Numbered from the stretch's first letter, positions 50,640-63,080 are shown. The stretch: 64,000 nucleotides of DNA from Ailurus styani (GCA_002007465.1 LNAC01000137.1:2055011-2119010); one strand, 5' to 3'. Program-made: numbers and translations. Notes: generated by a model from the letters alone, not told the origin.

Positions 50640-50800
50640 TTGTTTTCCAGTTTTGTTGAGATAAAATTCATATATATAATAATGTATTAGCTTAAGGTGT
50701 ACAACATAATGATTTGATATATGTATATATTCATACATTTTCTTATAGATATAACTTTAGAATCATCCTGCCAAATTCTGAAAAACATCCCCCTAGGTTT
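50640..50800 (-). repeat. Ancient L1 3' UTR
   Basis: 'ttttgttgagataaaattca', 'cttaaggtgtacaacataat' and 'gatttgatatatgtatatat' are a standard old L1 3' UTR in reverse. Confidence 0.8.
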
Positions 50801-50824
50801 CACTGACATTAAATTTTTAGATAC

Positions 50825-51170
50825 TGTCTTAATCTGTTCAGTGGCCTATATCAAACCATTTTGATATGCACAGACTAGGTACTTGTAAGCAACAGAAATT
50901 AATTTCTCACAGTTGTGGAGACTGGAAGTCTACTGGGGTGTCACATGGTCAGATTCTCTTTCTGGTGACAGATGATCTCCAGTTCATAACCTCACATTGT
51001 ATATGGAGCTAGGGAGCTCTGTTAGAGTACTAATCCCATTTATGAAGGTTCTATCCCTCATACCTTAATCACCTCCCAAATACCTACCCCCTAATACCAT
51101 CACACTGGACATTAGGTTTCAACATTTGAATTTTGGAGGGACACAAATATTCAGACCATAGCAGACTCTT
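50825..51170. repeat. Old interspersed repeat ('acagaaattaatttctcaca' family)
   Basis: 'caacagaaattaatttctca', 'cagttgtggagactggaagt', 'taataccatcacactggaca' and 'gaattttggagggacacaa'. A second member occurs at 53555-54475. Family not named. Confidence 0.65.
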
Positions 51171-51179
51171 TGAAGGAAC

Positions 51180-51790
51180 ACAGAAATGAAAAACATAATC
51201 ACTGAAATATAAAACTCTAAGCGAATAAAAACATCTGAAGAGACAATTAGGAAACAACAAAACAAAACTTCCAGAATTCAGTAGAGAGGCAAATACATGA
51301 AAAATATCAGAGTTAAGAATCATAAAAGATAAAATGACATGGTCCAATATACTATCTAATGGGAGTTCCAGAAGAAGGTAACAGAAGAAATAAGGAAGAG
51401 GCAATACTCAAAAAGATCATGGCTAAAAATTTTCCTTAGATTCAGGAACCAAAATGAGTCCCAAGAAATGTAAATAAATTCTCACAGAGACTCATTAAAA
51501 CTGCAGACCATTAAAGATTAAAAAAAAAAAAAAGCTCCGCAGAGCAAATAGAAAGACATGATGGATTACCTATAGAAGGACAACTGGACAATTAAATGAA
51601 CATCTAACTTCTCAACTGTAACAAAAGAATTCAACAAAATCTCTTCAAAATACTAACAGAACATAAATAGCAATCTACAAATCTATGGCAAAATAAATAC
51701 ATTTTCTGGCAAGGCAAGGGCAGGGGAGAAAGAAAAGAAAAAAGAAATCCTTTAGTTTACCATTAACAGACTTTACAGTATTAAAACTAA
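51180..51790 (+). repeat. Ancient L1/HAL1-like remnant
   Basis: 'gggagttccagaagaaggta', 'tactcaaaaagatcatggct' and 'gactcattaaaactgcagac' resemble the 5'/ORF1 region of old LINEs. Boundaries uncertain. Confidence 0.5.
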
Positions 51791-52384
51791 TTAGAAAAAA
51801 AATGTAGATTAGCTGGGCCAGTTTCTGGAATATATAGAAGACAGCATCAGTATTTTTAACCAGGATAAAGCTTTGGAGACAGCTAAAACCTAAAATTACT
51901 TTCTTTATTGCTATTTCTAACATCAAATCAAAGATATTTTATCACGATTGCATATTTTCTATTATTTGGGAAGATACAAACCCTATTCACTTGCTGATTA
52001 ACCTGAAATTTTTAATATGTCTTCATAACCAAACAAAGTCTATAGCTCGTCAATATCTTACCTCCTGAACAATATAAGGACCTAAGAATCAATTCCACCC
52101 AAGTATATCAATAACTGTAGCTCAGTATTTAAGTTCTACATTTTTTAGCTTTACAAATTAAACATAATTATTACTTTTGATTGGATCTCATTCTTTTTTG
52201 CTTTTTAAAATGCTAAATAAAAATATCTCTTCACAGACTACCAAGGGGAAATGTTAAAATTTTTCAATGAAGACTCAGGAGAGTAGGGAGGGCATGTGAG
52301 GTAATCAACACCTCATAAATACTTTCCAAACAAGGTCTTTTCTTGCTTAGCTGTGTCATACATGCCTGCCCAACATTTTGTACA

Positions 52385-53040
52385 AAAATATTCAGGTAGC
52401 TTTATTCATAAGAGCCACCAACTGAAAACCACCCAGGTGTCCATCAACAGATAGACAAATTGTGTTATATTTATATAATAGAATAGTACTCAACTATAAA
52501 AAGGAAAAAAACTACTGATGTTTACAATAACAAATTAATATCAAAAATATGCTGAGTAAAAGAAAATTTATATAAAGGAATATATGTTATAATGACTCCA
52601 TTTATATGAATTTCTAGAACAGCAATAAACTAATCCCTGATAGAAAAAAAAATGGAACAATGGTTGCCTCTGGATAGGTAAGGATGAGGAATAAGTGAAA
52701 AATGACATGAAGAACTCTATGGGAAAGTTAGTAATGATCTGTATCTTTTATTTTTAAGATTTTAATTTATTTATTTGACAGAGAGAGAGAGATCACAAGT
52801 AGGCAGAGAGGCAGGCAGAGGGAGAGGAGGAAGCAGGCTCCCTGCTGAGCAGAGAGTCCGATGCAGGGCTCGATCCCAGGACCCTGAGATCATGACCTGA
52901 GCCAAAGGCAGAGGCCTTAACCCACCGAGCCACCCAGGTGCCCCAATGATCTGTATCTTGACAAGGATTTGGATGACACAGTTTAAAGCATTTGTTAAAA
53001 CTCATGAAATGGTGCACTTAAGAACTATACATTTAATTCT
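52385..53040 (+). repeat. Old L1 3' end, split by a SINE
   Basis: 'ccacccaggtgtccatcaac' (52430), 'gttgcctctggatagg' (52662) and, beyond the SINE, 'aaaactcatgaaatggtgca' (52997) form one L1 3'-end series. Confidence 0.75.
52748..52944 (-). mobile_element. CAN SINE (mustelid-type)
   Basis: Complete minus-strand copy. Target-site duplication AATGATCTGTATCTT at 52732-52746 and 52945-52959. Confidence 0.96.
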
Positions 53041-53400
53041 GCAGTTGACCTTTGAACAACTTGGGAGGTTAGGGTCACCAACTCCCAGCACAGTTGAAAA
53101 CCTGTATATAACTTTTGACTCCCCCAAAACTTAAGTACTAATAGCTTACTGTTGACCAGAAGCCTTAACAGTAACATCAACTGTTGATTAACACATATTT
53201 TGTATGTTTTATGTATTATATACTGTATTCTTATAATAAAGTTAGCTAGAGAAAGAAAATGTTAAGGAAATCATAAGAGAAAATATCTTCACAGTATTGT
53301 AGTATATTTATTGAAAAAAATCTGCATGTAAGTGTACTTGGACAGTTCAAGCCCATGTTGCTCACTATATATACATCACAAGGGCCAACTATATATACAT
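53041..53400. mobile_element. Tigger-type MITE
   Basis: Starts 'gcagttgacctttgaacaac' and ends near 'acaagggccaacta', approximate inverted ends of a TcMar-Tigger family. The interior has 'aaaacctgtatataactttt'. No transposase ORF. Confidence 0.72.
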
Positions 53401-53984
53401 TTTATAATAAAAGAAAAATACATAAATATTGAACTTTAGTTAATGATATGCATACTGAAGTATACTAATTTCAAACTTCCATGGAAATGCATCAAAAAAT
53501 AAGACCAATGATAGATGGATATATATGAGCTCAAGTGTAGAATCTGGGTGGTGGGTGTATTAGATTCCCAGTGCTGCTGTAACAAATTAACAACAAATTT
53601 GTCGGCTTAAAAGAACTCAATTTATTCTATTACAGTTTGAGAGGTCAGAAGTCTGATATGTTCTTAACTAAAATCAAGATGTTCTCTGGGCCACATACCT
53701 TCTGAAGTCTCCAAAGAAAAAATTTCTTGCCTCTTCCAGCTTCCACTTGCATTCCCTGACTTGTGATTTGCTTCCGCCATCGTCAAAAGCAGCAGCACAA
53801 CATCTTCAATCTCTCTCTGACCATGCCCTTTAATTCTGTCATCACCTCTTTTTCTCTGATATTGATTATCCTGCTTCCTTCTGATTCTAAACCCTTGTGA
53901 ATACACTGGGCCCAAATGAATAATCCAGCATAACCCTTCTATCTCAAAATTCATAAATTTATCATATCTGCAAATACTTTTTTA

Positions 53985-54178
53985 TGTTTCTTATTTTTAT
54001 TTATTTATTTGACAGAGAGAGAGAGAGATCACAAGTAGGCAGAGAGGCAGGCAGAGAGAGAGGAGGAAGCAGACTCCCCTCTGAGCAGGAAGCCTGATGA
54101 GGGCCTTGATCCCAGGACCCTGAGATCATGACCTGAGCTAAAGACAGAGGCTTTAACCCACTGAGCCACCCAGGTGCC
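53985..54178 (-). mobile_element. CAN SINE (mustelid-type)
   Basis: 'ccactgagccacccaggtgc' at the head end. CAAATAC flanks it on both sides (about 53970 and 54180). Confidence 0.93.
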
Positions 54179-54185
54179 CAAATAC

Positions 54186-54382
54186 CTTTTTTTTTAAAGT
54201 CTTATTTGAGAGAGAGAGAGAAAGAAAGAGAATGGGGAGACACAGAGGGAAAAGGAGAGAAACCCATGCAGCCTCCATGGCCAGTGCAGAGCCTGATATG
54301 GGGCTCAATCCCACGACCCTGAGATCACGACCTAAGCTGAAACCAAGAGTTAGAGGTTCAACCAACTGAGCCACCCAGGCAC
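54186..54382 (-). mobile_element. Older CAN SINE adjacent to a young one
   Basis: 'aactgagccacccaggcaca', 'cacgaccctgagatcacgac'. CTGCAAAT (53968) and CTGCAAAA (54384) may be its original target-site duplication, with the young SINE inserted at its T-rich end. Confidence 0.88.
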
Positions 54383-54475
54383 ACCTGCAAAATCCCTTTT
54401 GCCGTGTAAGGTAACGTACTCAAAGTTCTGAGGATTAGGATGTGGACATCACTGGGATGCCCTTATTCTACCAAC

Positions 54476-55155
54476 CATGATGAGTATATGGGTGTTTACT
54501 ATGAAATTCTTTCAACTATTGTGTATTTTTGAAATTTTTCTAATAAAATATGGGAGAAAAATTAAAATTCCACAACCGGGATAAAGTGCTACCATTATGG
54601 TAAATGTGAAAATCAATACATCGCTTTTTCCAATAAAGGGGAGGAATTTTTCCCCTTCTTAAGAATAAAGTTCTTCTTTCAATGAAGAATATTATTAAAA
54701 GTAGCATATACTTCTGTACTTAGTTATTAAAAACATGGTTCCTGTTGCTACCCTGAAACTTTCAAAAGACTTTTAAAGGAAGTTATTTAAGTGCGAAATA
54801 TAAACAGACTAAATATAATGCTTGAATCACAGTAAAACAGAATATGAAGTTCTAAATAGTTACTTAAAGTTGATTTAACTTAGAAAAGATACCACTTTAG
54901 GCTATTCTTACAAAAATCATGTTTTACTGCTTAACCAACATATCCTTTTTTAGCTGGATTTCTTTATTAAATAGACTTTAATTATACAGATGAGTACCTT
55001 TATATTAGGGCGAATGTTGTGGTAATTAAATTTTCTTAATACAACAAGTTTCGATATTTTTAAGTCCTAAAACAAGAATCACATAATTAAAATGTTGTTT
55101 GAGATCTTTTTTCTCAGAGCTCATTTTCAGGAAATCACCAAATTCTATTAATTCT
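54476..55155. other. CCDC73 intron, no recognised feature
   Basis: AT-rich; nothing identifiable. Confidence 0.55.
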
Positions 55156-55162
55156 CCTTCCC

Positions 55163-55163
<1 letters not shown>

Positions 55164-55212
<49 letters not shown>
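55164..55212 (+). repeat. (CT)n microsatellite
   Basis: About 24 CT units between 'ttcccgtctct' and the T-rich end of a minus-strand SINE. It probably expanded from the SINE-adjacent target CTCCTTCCCGTCTC. Confidence 0.95.
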
Positions 55213-55216
<4 letters not shown>

Positions 55217-55591
55217 AAGATTCTGTTTATTTGGGGGCACCTGGATGGCTCAGCAGGTTAAGTCTCTGCCTTCAGCCCAGGTCATGATCTCAGGGTCCTG
55301 GATAGAGCCCCACATCAGGCTCTCTGCTCAGCAGAGAGTCTGCTTCCCCCTCTCTCTGTCTGCCTACTTGTGATCTCTCTCTGTCAAATAAATAAAAATC
55401 TTTAAAAAAAAAAGATTTAATTCCTTTTTTTTGACAGAGAGAGCACAAGCAGGCAAAGCGGCAGGCAGAGGGAGAGGAAGAAGCAGGTTTCCCACTGAGC
55501 AGAGAGCCCAACAGGGGCTCAAACCCCACGACCCTGGAATCTTCACCTGAGCCAAAGGCAGACGCTCAATGAACTGAGCCACCCAGGCACC
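55213..55591 (-). mobile_element. CAN SINE, interrupted by a second SINE in the opposite orientation
   Basis: The minus-strand SINE begins 'ttttaagattctgtttattt' (55213-55232) and resumes at about 55413 ('agatttaattcc', 'gacagagagagcacaagc'), ending 'gagccacccaggcaccc'. CTCCTTCC(C/T)GTCTC lies on both sides (about 55156 and 55592). Confidence 0.9.
55233..55412 (+). mobile_element. CAN SINE nested inside the inverted SINE
   Basis: 'gggggcacctggatggctca' to 'aaataaataaaaatctttaa'. Its insertion near the AT-rich tail of the minus-strand copy creates an inverted SINE pair. Confidence 0.92.
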
Positions 55592-55849
55592 CTCCTTCCT
55601 GTCTCTTCTGTTCTATTTTCACAGTTCTATATAAATCCTAATGACCCCATCCCTAGTTCATTATTACAGTAGTTTTATAGTCTATTTTTTTTTCTCTCCA
55701 TAATCATACCAATTCCTATGTATCTTACAGAAAACTGACAACACACACTTCAAATTTAGATCCACCGAGTCTCAGAAATGAAAGGCTTTTAAGGCGTTTT
55801 GAACAATACAGATCTGCTGAAACCAAACAACTTTTACAATTTTATGTAG

Positions 55850-56041
55850 GGGCACCTGGGTGTCTCAGTTGGTTAGGAGTCTGACTCTTGATTTTAGCTC
55901 AGGTCATGATCTCAGGGTTGTGGGATGAAGCCCCATGTCTGGCTCCTTGCTTGGCCCTCTCTCCCCCTCTGCTCCTCCCCTGCTTGCTCACTCTCCCTCT
56001 TCTCTCTCTCTCTAATAAATTTAAAAAACCCTTAAAAAAAC
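55850..56041 (+). mobile_element. Older CAN SINE
   Basis: 'ggcacctgggtgtctcagtt', 'ctcttgattttagctcaggt'. Perfect target-site duplication CAATTTTATGTAG at 55837-55849 and 56042-56054. Confidence 0.95.
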
Positions 56042-56229
56042 CAATTTTATGTAGATATTTTCTTTCTAAATAAATACCTCATAAGCGACCACTTTAAAAA
56101 ATACGGACATTTTATTCTTTGAATCAGAATACTTACCACACACATTTATTTTGTCACTTAAAAATGTATTGCCCTGTTTCATACTTAATCATTCATAGGC
56201 ACCTATCTCATAGGCTTTAACAAAAATGT

Positions 56230-56345
56230 AATCTCCTGAAGAGCAACTCTTTTTTTATCAGCCATAGTGTCTAACTATGTGCTACCTATGCACTCCAAGG
56301 CACTTGGTAAATACTGACTTATTAAGTATTTAACATTCTAAAAAT
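56230..56345 (+). repeat. Possible L2-type 3' end
   Basis: 'gaagagcaactct', 'tatgcactccaaggcactt' and 'ggtaaatactgacttatta' resemble a decayed L2 3' terminus. It lies about 210 bases from the donor of the first coding exon. Confidence 0.45.
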
Positions 56346-56514
56346 CCATTTTATTTTTTGCTTTATAAGTTCTTTTTCCTTCTGTGATATCGACTAGATC
56401 TGTCCTTTTCTCTCTCTTTTACTTCACTATCTGGACTGTATTTCTTCTTTCAAAATAATAAGTTATTTTGTTAGGCCTTTTTTCCCCTTTAAACCAAATG
56501 GCTGGACAAAATTA

Positions 56515-57240
<726 letters not shown>

Positions 57241-57349
57241 CTTTTCAACTTTTCATAATAATAATTATCAATTCATAGACAGTTGGAAAGAAGTGTACAG
57301 GGAGTCCTACACACCATTCACTCAGCCTCTCCCGATGTTAATATCTTTT

Positions 57350-57551
57350 TTTTTTTAAGATTTTATTTATTTATTTGACACAGAGAAAGAGAGTGAGATC
57401 ACAAGTAGGCAGAGAGGCAGGCAGAGAGAGAGAAGAGGAAGCAGGCTCTCTGCCAAGCAGAGAGCCCGATGCGGGCCTCGATTCCAGGACCCTGAGATCA
57501 TGACCTGAGCCGAAGGCAGAGGCTTTAACCCACTGAGCCACCCAGGCGCCC
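57350..57551 (-). mobile_element. CAN SINE (young mustelid-type)
   Basis: Complete minus-strand copy. Target-site duplication CCGATGTTAATATCTT at 57333-57348 and 57552-57567. Confidence 0.96.
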
Positions 57552-57606
57552 CCGATGTTAATATCTTGCAGAATAATAGTCCACTATAAAAACTATATCT
57601 GACATT

Positions 57607-57850
57607 GGTACAATTCACAGAATTTATAATAATTCTACCAGTTACACATTCACTCATTTGTGTGTATGTGTGTTTAATTCTTTGCAAGTGTATTATATCT
57701 ATAGCTTCATGTAACTACCACCGCAAAATANGGTACAATTCACAGAATTTATAATAATTCTACCAGTTACACATTCACTCATTTGTATGTGTTTAATTCT
57801 TTGCAAGTGTATTATATCTATAGCTTCATGTAACTACCACCGCAAAATAT
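57607..57850 (+). repeat. Tandem copies of a ~120-base segment on both sides of a single N
   Basis: 'ggtacaattcacagaattta' to 'aactaccaccgcaaaata' occurs at 57607-57730 and 57732-57849. The copies differ mainly in the short TG repeat ('tgtgtgtatgtgtgtt' versus 'tgtatgtgtt'). Probably two alleles or two contig ends joined, not a real duplication. Confidence 0.87.
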
Positions 57851-58005
57851 AGAATTGTACCATCAACCATGGTTCCCTCATACAGTTTCTCTGTTTCCAT
57901 ATCCACTACTACACTAATTCATTCTCTATTTCTATAATTGCTATTTCAAAAGTGCTTTATAAATGGAATCATACATCATGTAACCTATTAACTGGATTTT
58001 TTCAG

Positions 58006-58130
58006 GGGTACCTGGCTAGCTCAGTCAGCAGGGCATGTGACTCTTGATCTCAGGGTTGTGAGTTTGAGCCCCACTATATGTTGGGAATAGAGATCACTTA
58101 ATTAATTAATCTCCTTAATAAAAAAAGATT
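58006..58130 (+). mobile_element. Short, old CAN-type SINE
   Basis: 'ggggtacctggctagctcag', 'cttgatctcagggttgtgag', 'ttgggaatagagatcactta', then A7. Confidence 0.85.
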
Positions 58131-58539
58131 GAGTTTTTTTCCACTCATAATAATCACCTTGAAGTTCATCTAAGCTGTTGTCCATGTCTGTGATATGGAC
58201 ATACTATGGTTTGTTCACCATGCACTCACTCACTGAAGGATGTCTCAGTTGTTTTCAGTTCTTGCTTTTATGAATAAGGCTGCCATGAATGAATATTCAT
58301 ATACAAGTTTCTACATGATGTAAGTTTTCCTTTCTTAGAGATAAATGTCCAAGAGTACAATTGTTGGAATGAATGAATAGAGTCCATTTCTGTTTGTGAA
58401 AGAAACTGCCAAACCATCTTCCTGAATGGTAATACCATTTTCCATTCTCACTGGCAATGTATGAGTGATCAAGCTTCTCCAAATCCCCACCAGCATTCGA
58501 TGTTATCTCTATTTTTTATTCTAGCCATTCTGATAGGTA

Positions 58540-59000
58540 TTATTTTAGTAAGCATTACCCAGAGAAACAGAGCCAATAGGATGTACATGTACAGAGAGAG
58601 ATAAATTTATTTTAAGGAACTGGCTCATGTGATTGGGAGTCTGGCAAACCTAAAGTGTTCAGGGCAGGCCAGCAGGATGGACACTCAGTGAAAAGTTTAT
58701 ACTATAACTTGGCCAAAGGCAATCCAGAAGCAGAATTCCTTATTCCTTGGGGAACTTGAGTCTTTTCCTCCTAAGGCCTTCAACTGTTTGGATGAGGACC
58801 ACCCATATTATGGAGGATAAACTGCTTTATTCAAAGTCTACTGATGTAAATGTTCTCATCCAAAAATTACCTTCACAGCAGTATCTAGACAGGTATTTGG
58901 CCAAATACATTTGGTCAATATATTTTTTATATTTTTTAAAATGAGTCTACCCTTCATAGCCTAGCCAACTTGACCATAAAATTAATCATCACAGGTGTGT
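58540..59000 (-). repeat. Old interspersed repeat, same family as 11405-11660
   Basis: 'agagaaacagagccaatagg', 'ataaatttattttaaggaac', 'ttcaactgtttggatgagga' and 'aaaattaatcatcacagg'. It has kept more length than the copy at 11405. Confidence 0.7.
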
Positions 59001-60568
59001 ACTCAAGAAACTTTCTAAAAGGGAAACTTCCATTCCTAAAAATGATGGGTTATGTTATCTGGATGAACCTTCCAACTAAAAACAGCTAATAATTTTGAAT
59101 AAAATATTTTAAAACATTTTTAAAAGTATCAAAGACCTAGTAAGATAATAAAAAAAATCATGAAGCCAAATTCTAAATTCCAAAAAAGACCATGAACCAA
59201 GACATAAACTGAACACAGAAAGCCACCTTTACCCTGTGGGCATTTGCCAAATTGAATAAAACTAAATAATAGCATTGATGACCTCTGGTTTGAGAGAATG
59301 CAAACCTAGGGCCTGCCAAAGTAGGAAGTCCAATAAAGACCTATTGTATTAAGTAGAATTCAGAAGAGTTAAACTCAGGAAAGGTTGAAGCAAAAATAAC
59401 CTACCTTCTATTTGATAACTGCTAGGTGCCAAGCAGATGAAACATAAAGAAGAAAGGGAACAAGAGACAAGGGGGGGAGAAAATAAAAAATGTCACATCC
59501 CAGAAGGCTGTAAACAACTTAATTTCAGATGAGTTTGTTAGCAAAGATTTTTCCATAGGATGGTGAAAGAAACTTCAAACGTTTCTAGAGTGGTAGTGCC
59601 TATAAGAACTAGGCAGAACCAAATAAAAATTCTTTCCAGAGAAATGTAACTGCATTGTAGGTACTCAAAAAACCTTTATAAATTATTTTTCAAGGACAAT
59701 GAGTAAAACATAATCAGGCCCAGAACACAACAATGCATTATGAGAACAAGCAGAAAAAAATAGATAATGGAAACAAGCATGCACCTACAGATTTTCCCAT
59801 TATCAACACAAAGAAAATTAAACTATTATGCTTACTATGTTTAAAGAAATAAGTCAAAGTTGAAACTATCTGCAAAGGAGATTTTTAAAAGATCTCAGTA
59901 TAATTTCTAGATAGGAAGAGTATATAATCAACTGATAACTCAATATGTCTGGCAAAGACTAGACATAACTGAAGAGAGACTTAGTGTACTAGGAAACAGA
60001 TTAGGTACAATATCAAGGATGCAGCAAGGAAATATAAAAATGGAAAGTACAGAAGAAAGGTTAAGAAAAATGGAATATAAAGTGAGAGGCTATACCAGTT
60101 CCAGAAAGAAGAAGAAAGAGACACAAACTATATTCTGAAGAAATAACAGCTGAGAATTTTCCAGAACTGAAGAAAACATCAAGATTCAGACCAAATTCAG
60201 TGAATCCAAAAATACCACATTTGATTTAATTCTGACTGAAAAGAAAGAAGCATGTGGGTTGCATTGAGAAACTGAAGAGAAAGGAGTCAATTTTTTTGTT
60301 TTAATTTCATGTTGAATTAATTGTATTTAATTCATGGCTTACAAACATCTTTGGTCCATGCAGTCTCCACCTTTTAATACTGTTTTATTCTTTTTAGTAC
60401 TTGTTTTCTAGTTCCATTCCCAATCTTTACACACCACCCCTAATACTTTTGATATAAGTTCTTGAATATGTAGTTATCCTTTTAATGAACATAGTATTAT
60501 GTGTGTGTAAACATTTAATTCACAGAAATTCTATTATGCTATACAGGGGCAAAAAAAAAAGAATTGCA

Positions 60569-60770
60569 GGGATGCCTGGGTGTTTCAGTTGGTTAAGTGT
60601 CCAACTCTTGGTTTCAGTTCAGTCACGATCACAGGGTTGTGAGATAGAGCCCTGCCTCAGGCTCTGCACTCAGTGGGAAGCCTGCTTGAGCTTCCTTCTC
60701 CCTCTGCCCCTTCCGCATGTATGCACACACTCTCTCTACCTCCCTCTAAAATAAATAAATAAAATAAAAT
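60569..60770 (+). mobile_element. Older CAN SINE
   Basis: 'gggatgcctgggtgtttcag', 'cttggtttcagttcag'. Target-site duplication AAAAAGAATTGCAG / AAAAAGAATTGTAG (about 60556 and 60771). Confidence 0.93.
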
Positions 60771-61187
60771 AAAAAGAATTGTAGTGACTCCAAAATGGAT
60801 TTTAAAAATCCATTATCTACAGATATCACAGTAAAAAATACGAAAAAATCTTAAAAGAATACAACTAAATCTCAAAGGACTTAAAGCATGTGATATTATA
60901 AAAACAAAGAATCAAAGAAAATATGGGAATGAAAAATTACAGGCCAATATAGCTCATGAAAGTAGATCCTAATTCTAAACAAAATAATAGCATACTGAAG
61001 CTGGCAATAGATAAAAATGATATAACCAAGGTGGGTTTATCACAGAATTATAAGGTTTAACATTAAAAAATCAATTACTATAATTCTCTACATTAAGATG
61101 GTAAAAGAAAAATAATTACATGATCATAAAGAAAAAGGCATCTGAAAATACAGAACTGCTCATGATTTATATAAAAAAAAAATTCTC

Positions 61188-61385
61188 AGATGTGCCTGAG
61201 TAGCTCAGTGTTAAGCATCCAACTCTCAATTTTGACTCAGGTCATGATCGCAGGGTCATGAGATTGAGCCCCATCTTGGGCTCTGCAATGACTGTGGAGC
61301 CTACTTAATATTTTCTCTCCCCCTCTCCCTCTACCTCTCCCCAATTGTGCTCTCTCTCTCTCTCTAAAACAAAAAACAAAAAAAC
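61188..61385 (+). mobile_element. Older CAN SINE
   Basis: 'gatgtgcctgagtagctcag', 'gcagggtcatgagattgagc', with a CAAAAAACAAAAAA tail. Confidence 0.88.
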
Positions 61386-62191
61386 TCTTATAAAACAATA
61401 CGCAAAAGAACTTCCTTAATTTGATCAACAGATCTATAAAAATGTTTCAGCTACATCATACTTAACAGTGAGAGTTGAAAACATTCATCCTGAGATTGAG
61501 AATAAGACAATTATCACTACATTTTATTAAAGATAACATTTTATTAAAGATAATAAGAAAAAAGAAATAAAAGGTATATAGACCAAAAAACAAGAAATAA
61601 AACTGTAGCTCACTAATGAAATCGAGAATACAGAATGTCTTTTTAAAATTACAGATTAAGCATTAGAGTTCATAAGAGGATTTATCAAGCTAAAAGAAGC
61701 AGAAACAATACACAATAATCCAACTGTATTCCTATACACTAAGAAAAAAGCTTGAAAATAAAACTTAAAATAACATTTGCAACAGAATCAAATAAATACC
61801 TTACAATAAATCTAATAAAACATTTGCAAGATCCCTTAGAAAAATATAAAACTTGATTAATACCTAAATAAATGAAGATATACCACATTCATAGGTTAGA
61901 AGCCTTGACATTGAAAACAAGTCAATTATCCCCAGTTGATAAATTCAAATCAGTGCAATCTCAGCCAAAATCCAACTGTTCTTGCAAAACTTCGTAATTT
62001 TAAAATTAGTATGGAAATGAAAATGACCAAGAATAGTCAAGATACTCTCAAAAAAGGAACAAGATGTGAAGACTTGTTCCATCAATTATGATGGAACCTA
62101 TTATAACACTACAGCAATTAAGACAGTGTGATAACAATGCAGGGGAAGACAAACAGACCTATGAAATGAAACAGGGAACCTGGACCCCTGG

Positions 62192-62192
<1 letters not shown>

Positions 62193-62245
<53 letters not shown>

Positions 62246-62246
62246 N

Positions 62247-62288
<42 letters not shown>

Positions 62289-62289
62289 T
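62193..62289 (+). repeat. (GT)n microsatellite containing an N
   Basis: About 48 GT units from 62193 to 62287 with one N at 62246. The true length is not resolved in this assembly. Confidence 0.97.
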
Positions 62290-62428
62290 ATTAGACAGGG
62301 AAGTTCTGGGATGACTGTGTATCTATTTTAGAAAAAAATTAAATTTAACCCTTACTTCACACCATATACAAAGATAATTCTAAATGGATAAGAAAACCAA
62401 ATTTTAAAGGCAAAAGTACCTAGGCATA

Positions 62429-63080
62429 CCTCATTTTACTGCACTTTGCAGATACTGTGTTTTTCACAAATCAACGGCTTGTGGCAACCCTGCATCAAGC
62501 AAGTCTATCAGCACCATTTTCCAAAAGCATTTGTTCACTTTGTATCTCTGAGTCATATTGTGGCGATTCTTACAATATTTAAAACTTTTTCATTATTGTT
62601 ATATTTGTTATGGTGATCTGTGAGTACAACTCACTGAAAGCTTAGACGATGGGTAGAATTTTTAGAAATGAAGTATTTTTAATTAAAATATGTACATTGG
62701 GGGCACCTAGGTGGCTGAGTCATTGGGCATCTGCCTTTGGCTCAGGTCATGATTCCAGGCTCCTGGGATCGAGCCCCACATCGGGCTCCTTCCTCAGAGG
62801 GAAGCCTGCTTCTCCCTCCCCCACTTCCCCTGCTTGTGTTCCCTCTCTCGCTCTCTCTCGCTCTCTCTCTCTCTCAAATAAATAAATAAAATCTTTTTTT
62901 AAAAATCTACTTTTTTAAAGCTACAGTGATATTACACACTTAATAGGCTACAGTATAGTGTAAATGTTTCTTTTACATGCACTGAAAAAACAAAAAATTC
63001 ATTCAACTCGCTTTATTGTAATGTTCATTTTATCATGGTGGTCTCAAACTAAACCCACAGTATCTCTGAGGTATGCCTGC
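62429..63080. mobile_element. Tigger-type MITE with both terminal inverted repeats
   Basis: Left end 'taggcatacctcat' and right end 'tgaggtatgcctg' are inverted. The interior has 'gcttgtggcaaccctgcatc' and 'aagtctatcagcaccatttt'. No transposase. It is interrupted by a SINE (62699-62900) and inserted in an old L1. Confidence 0.85.
62699..62900 (+). mobile_element. CAN SINE in Tigger
   Basis: 'gggggcacctaggtggctga', 'gatcgagccccacatcgggc', a (CT)n-rich end and AATAAATAAATAAAATCTT. Confidence 0.93.

Larger units (their letters stand above)
53555..54475. repeat. Old interspersed repeat, split by two SINEs
   Basis: 'ttagattcccagtgctgctg', 'taacaaattaacaacaaatt', later 'gtaacgtactcaaagttctg' and 'aggatgtggacatcactggg'. 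Same family as 50825-51170. Confidence 0.65.
57241..58540 (-). repeat. Ancient L1 3' UTR with two SINE insertions
   Basis: 'agacagttggaaagaagtgt', 'aactaccaccgcaaaata', 'ttataaatggaatcatacat', 'cttgaagttcatctaagctg' and 'cttgcttttatgaataagg' form one old L1 3' UTR in reverse. It is interrupted at 57350-57551 and 58006-58130 and contains the N at 57731. Confidence 0.75.

Noticed and set aside
62088..62288. ORF of alternating Cys and Val
   Set aside because: Translation of the (GT)n microsatellite, including an N.
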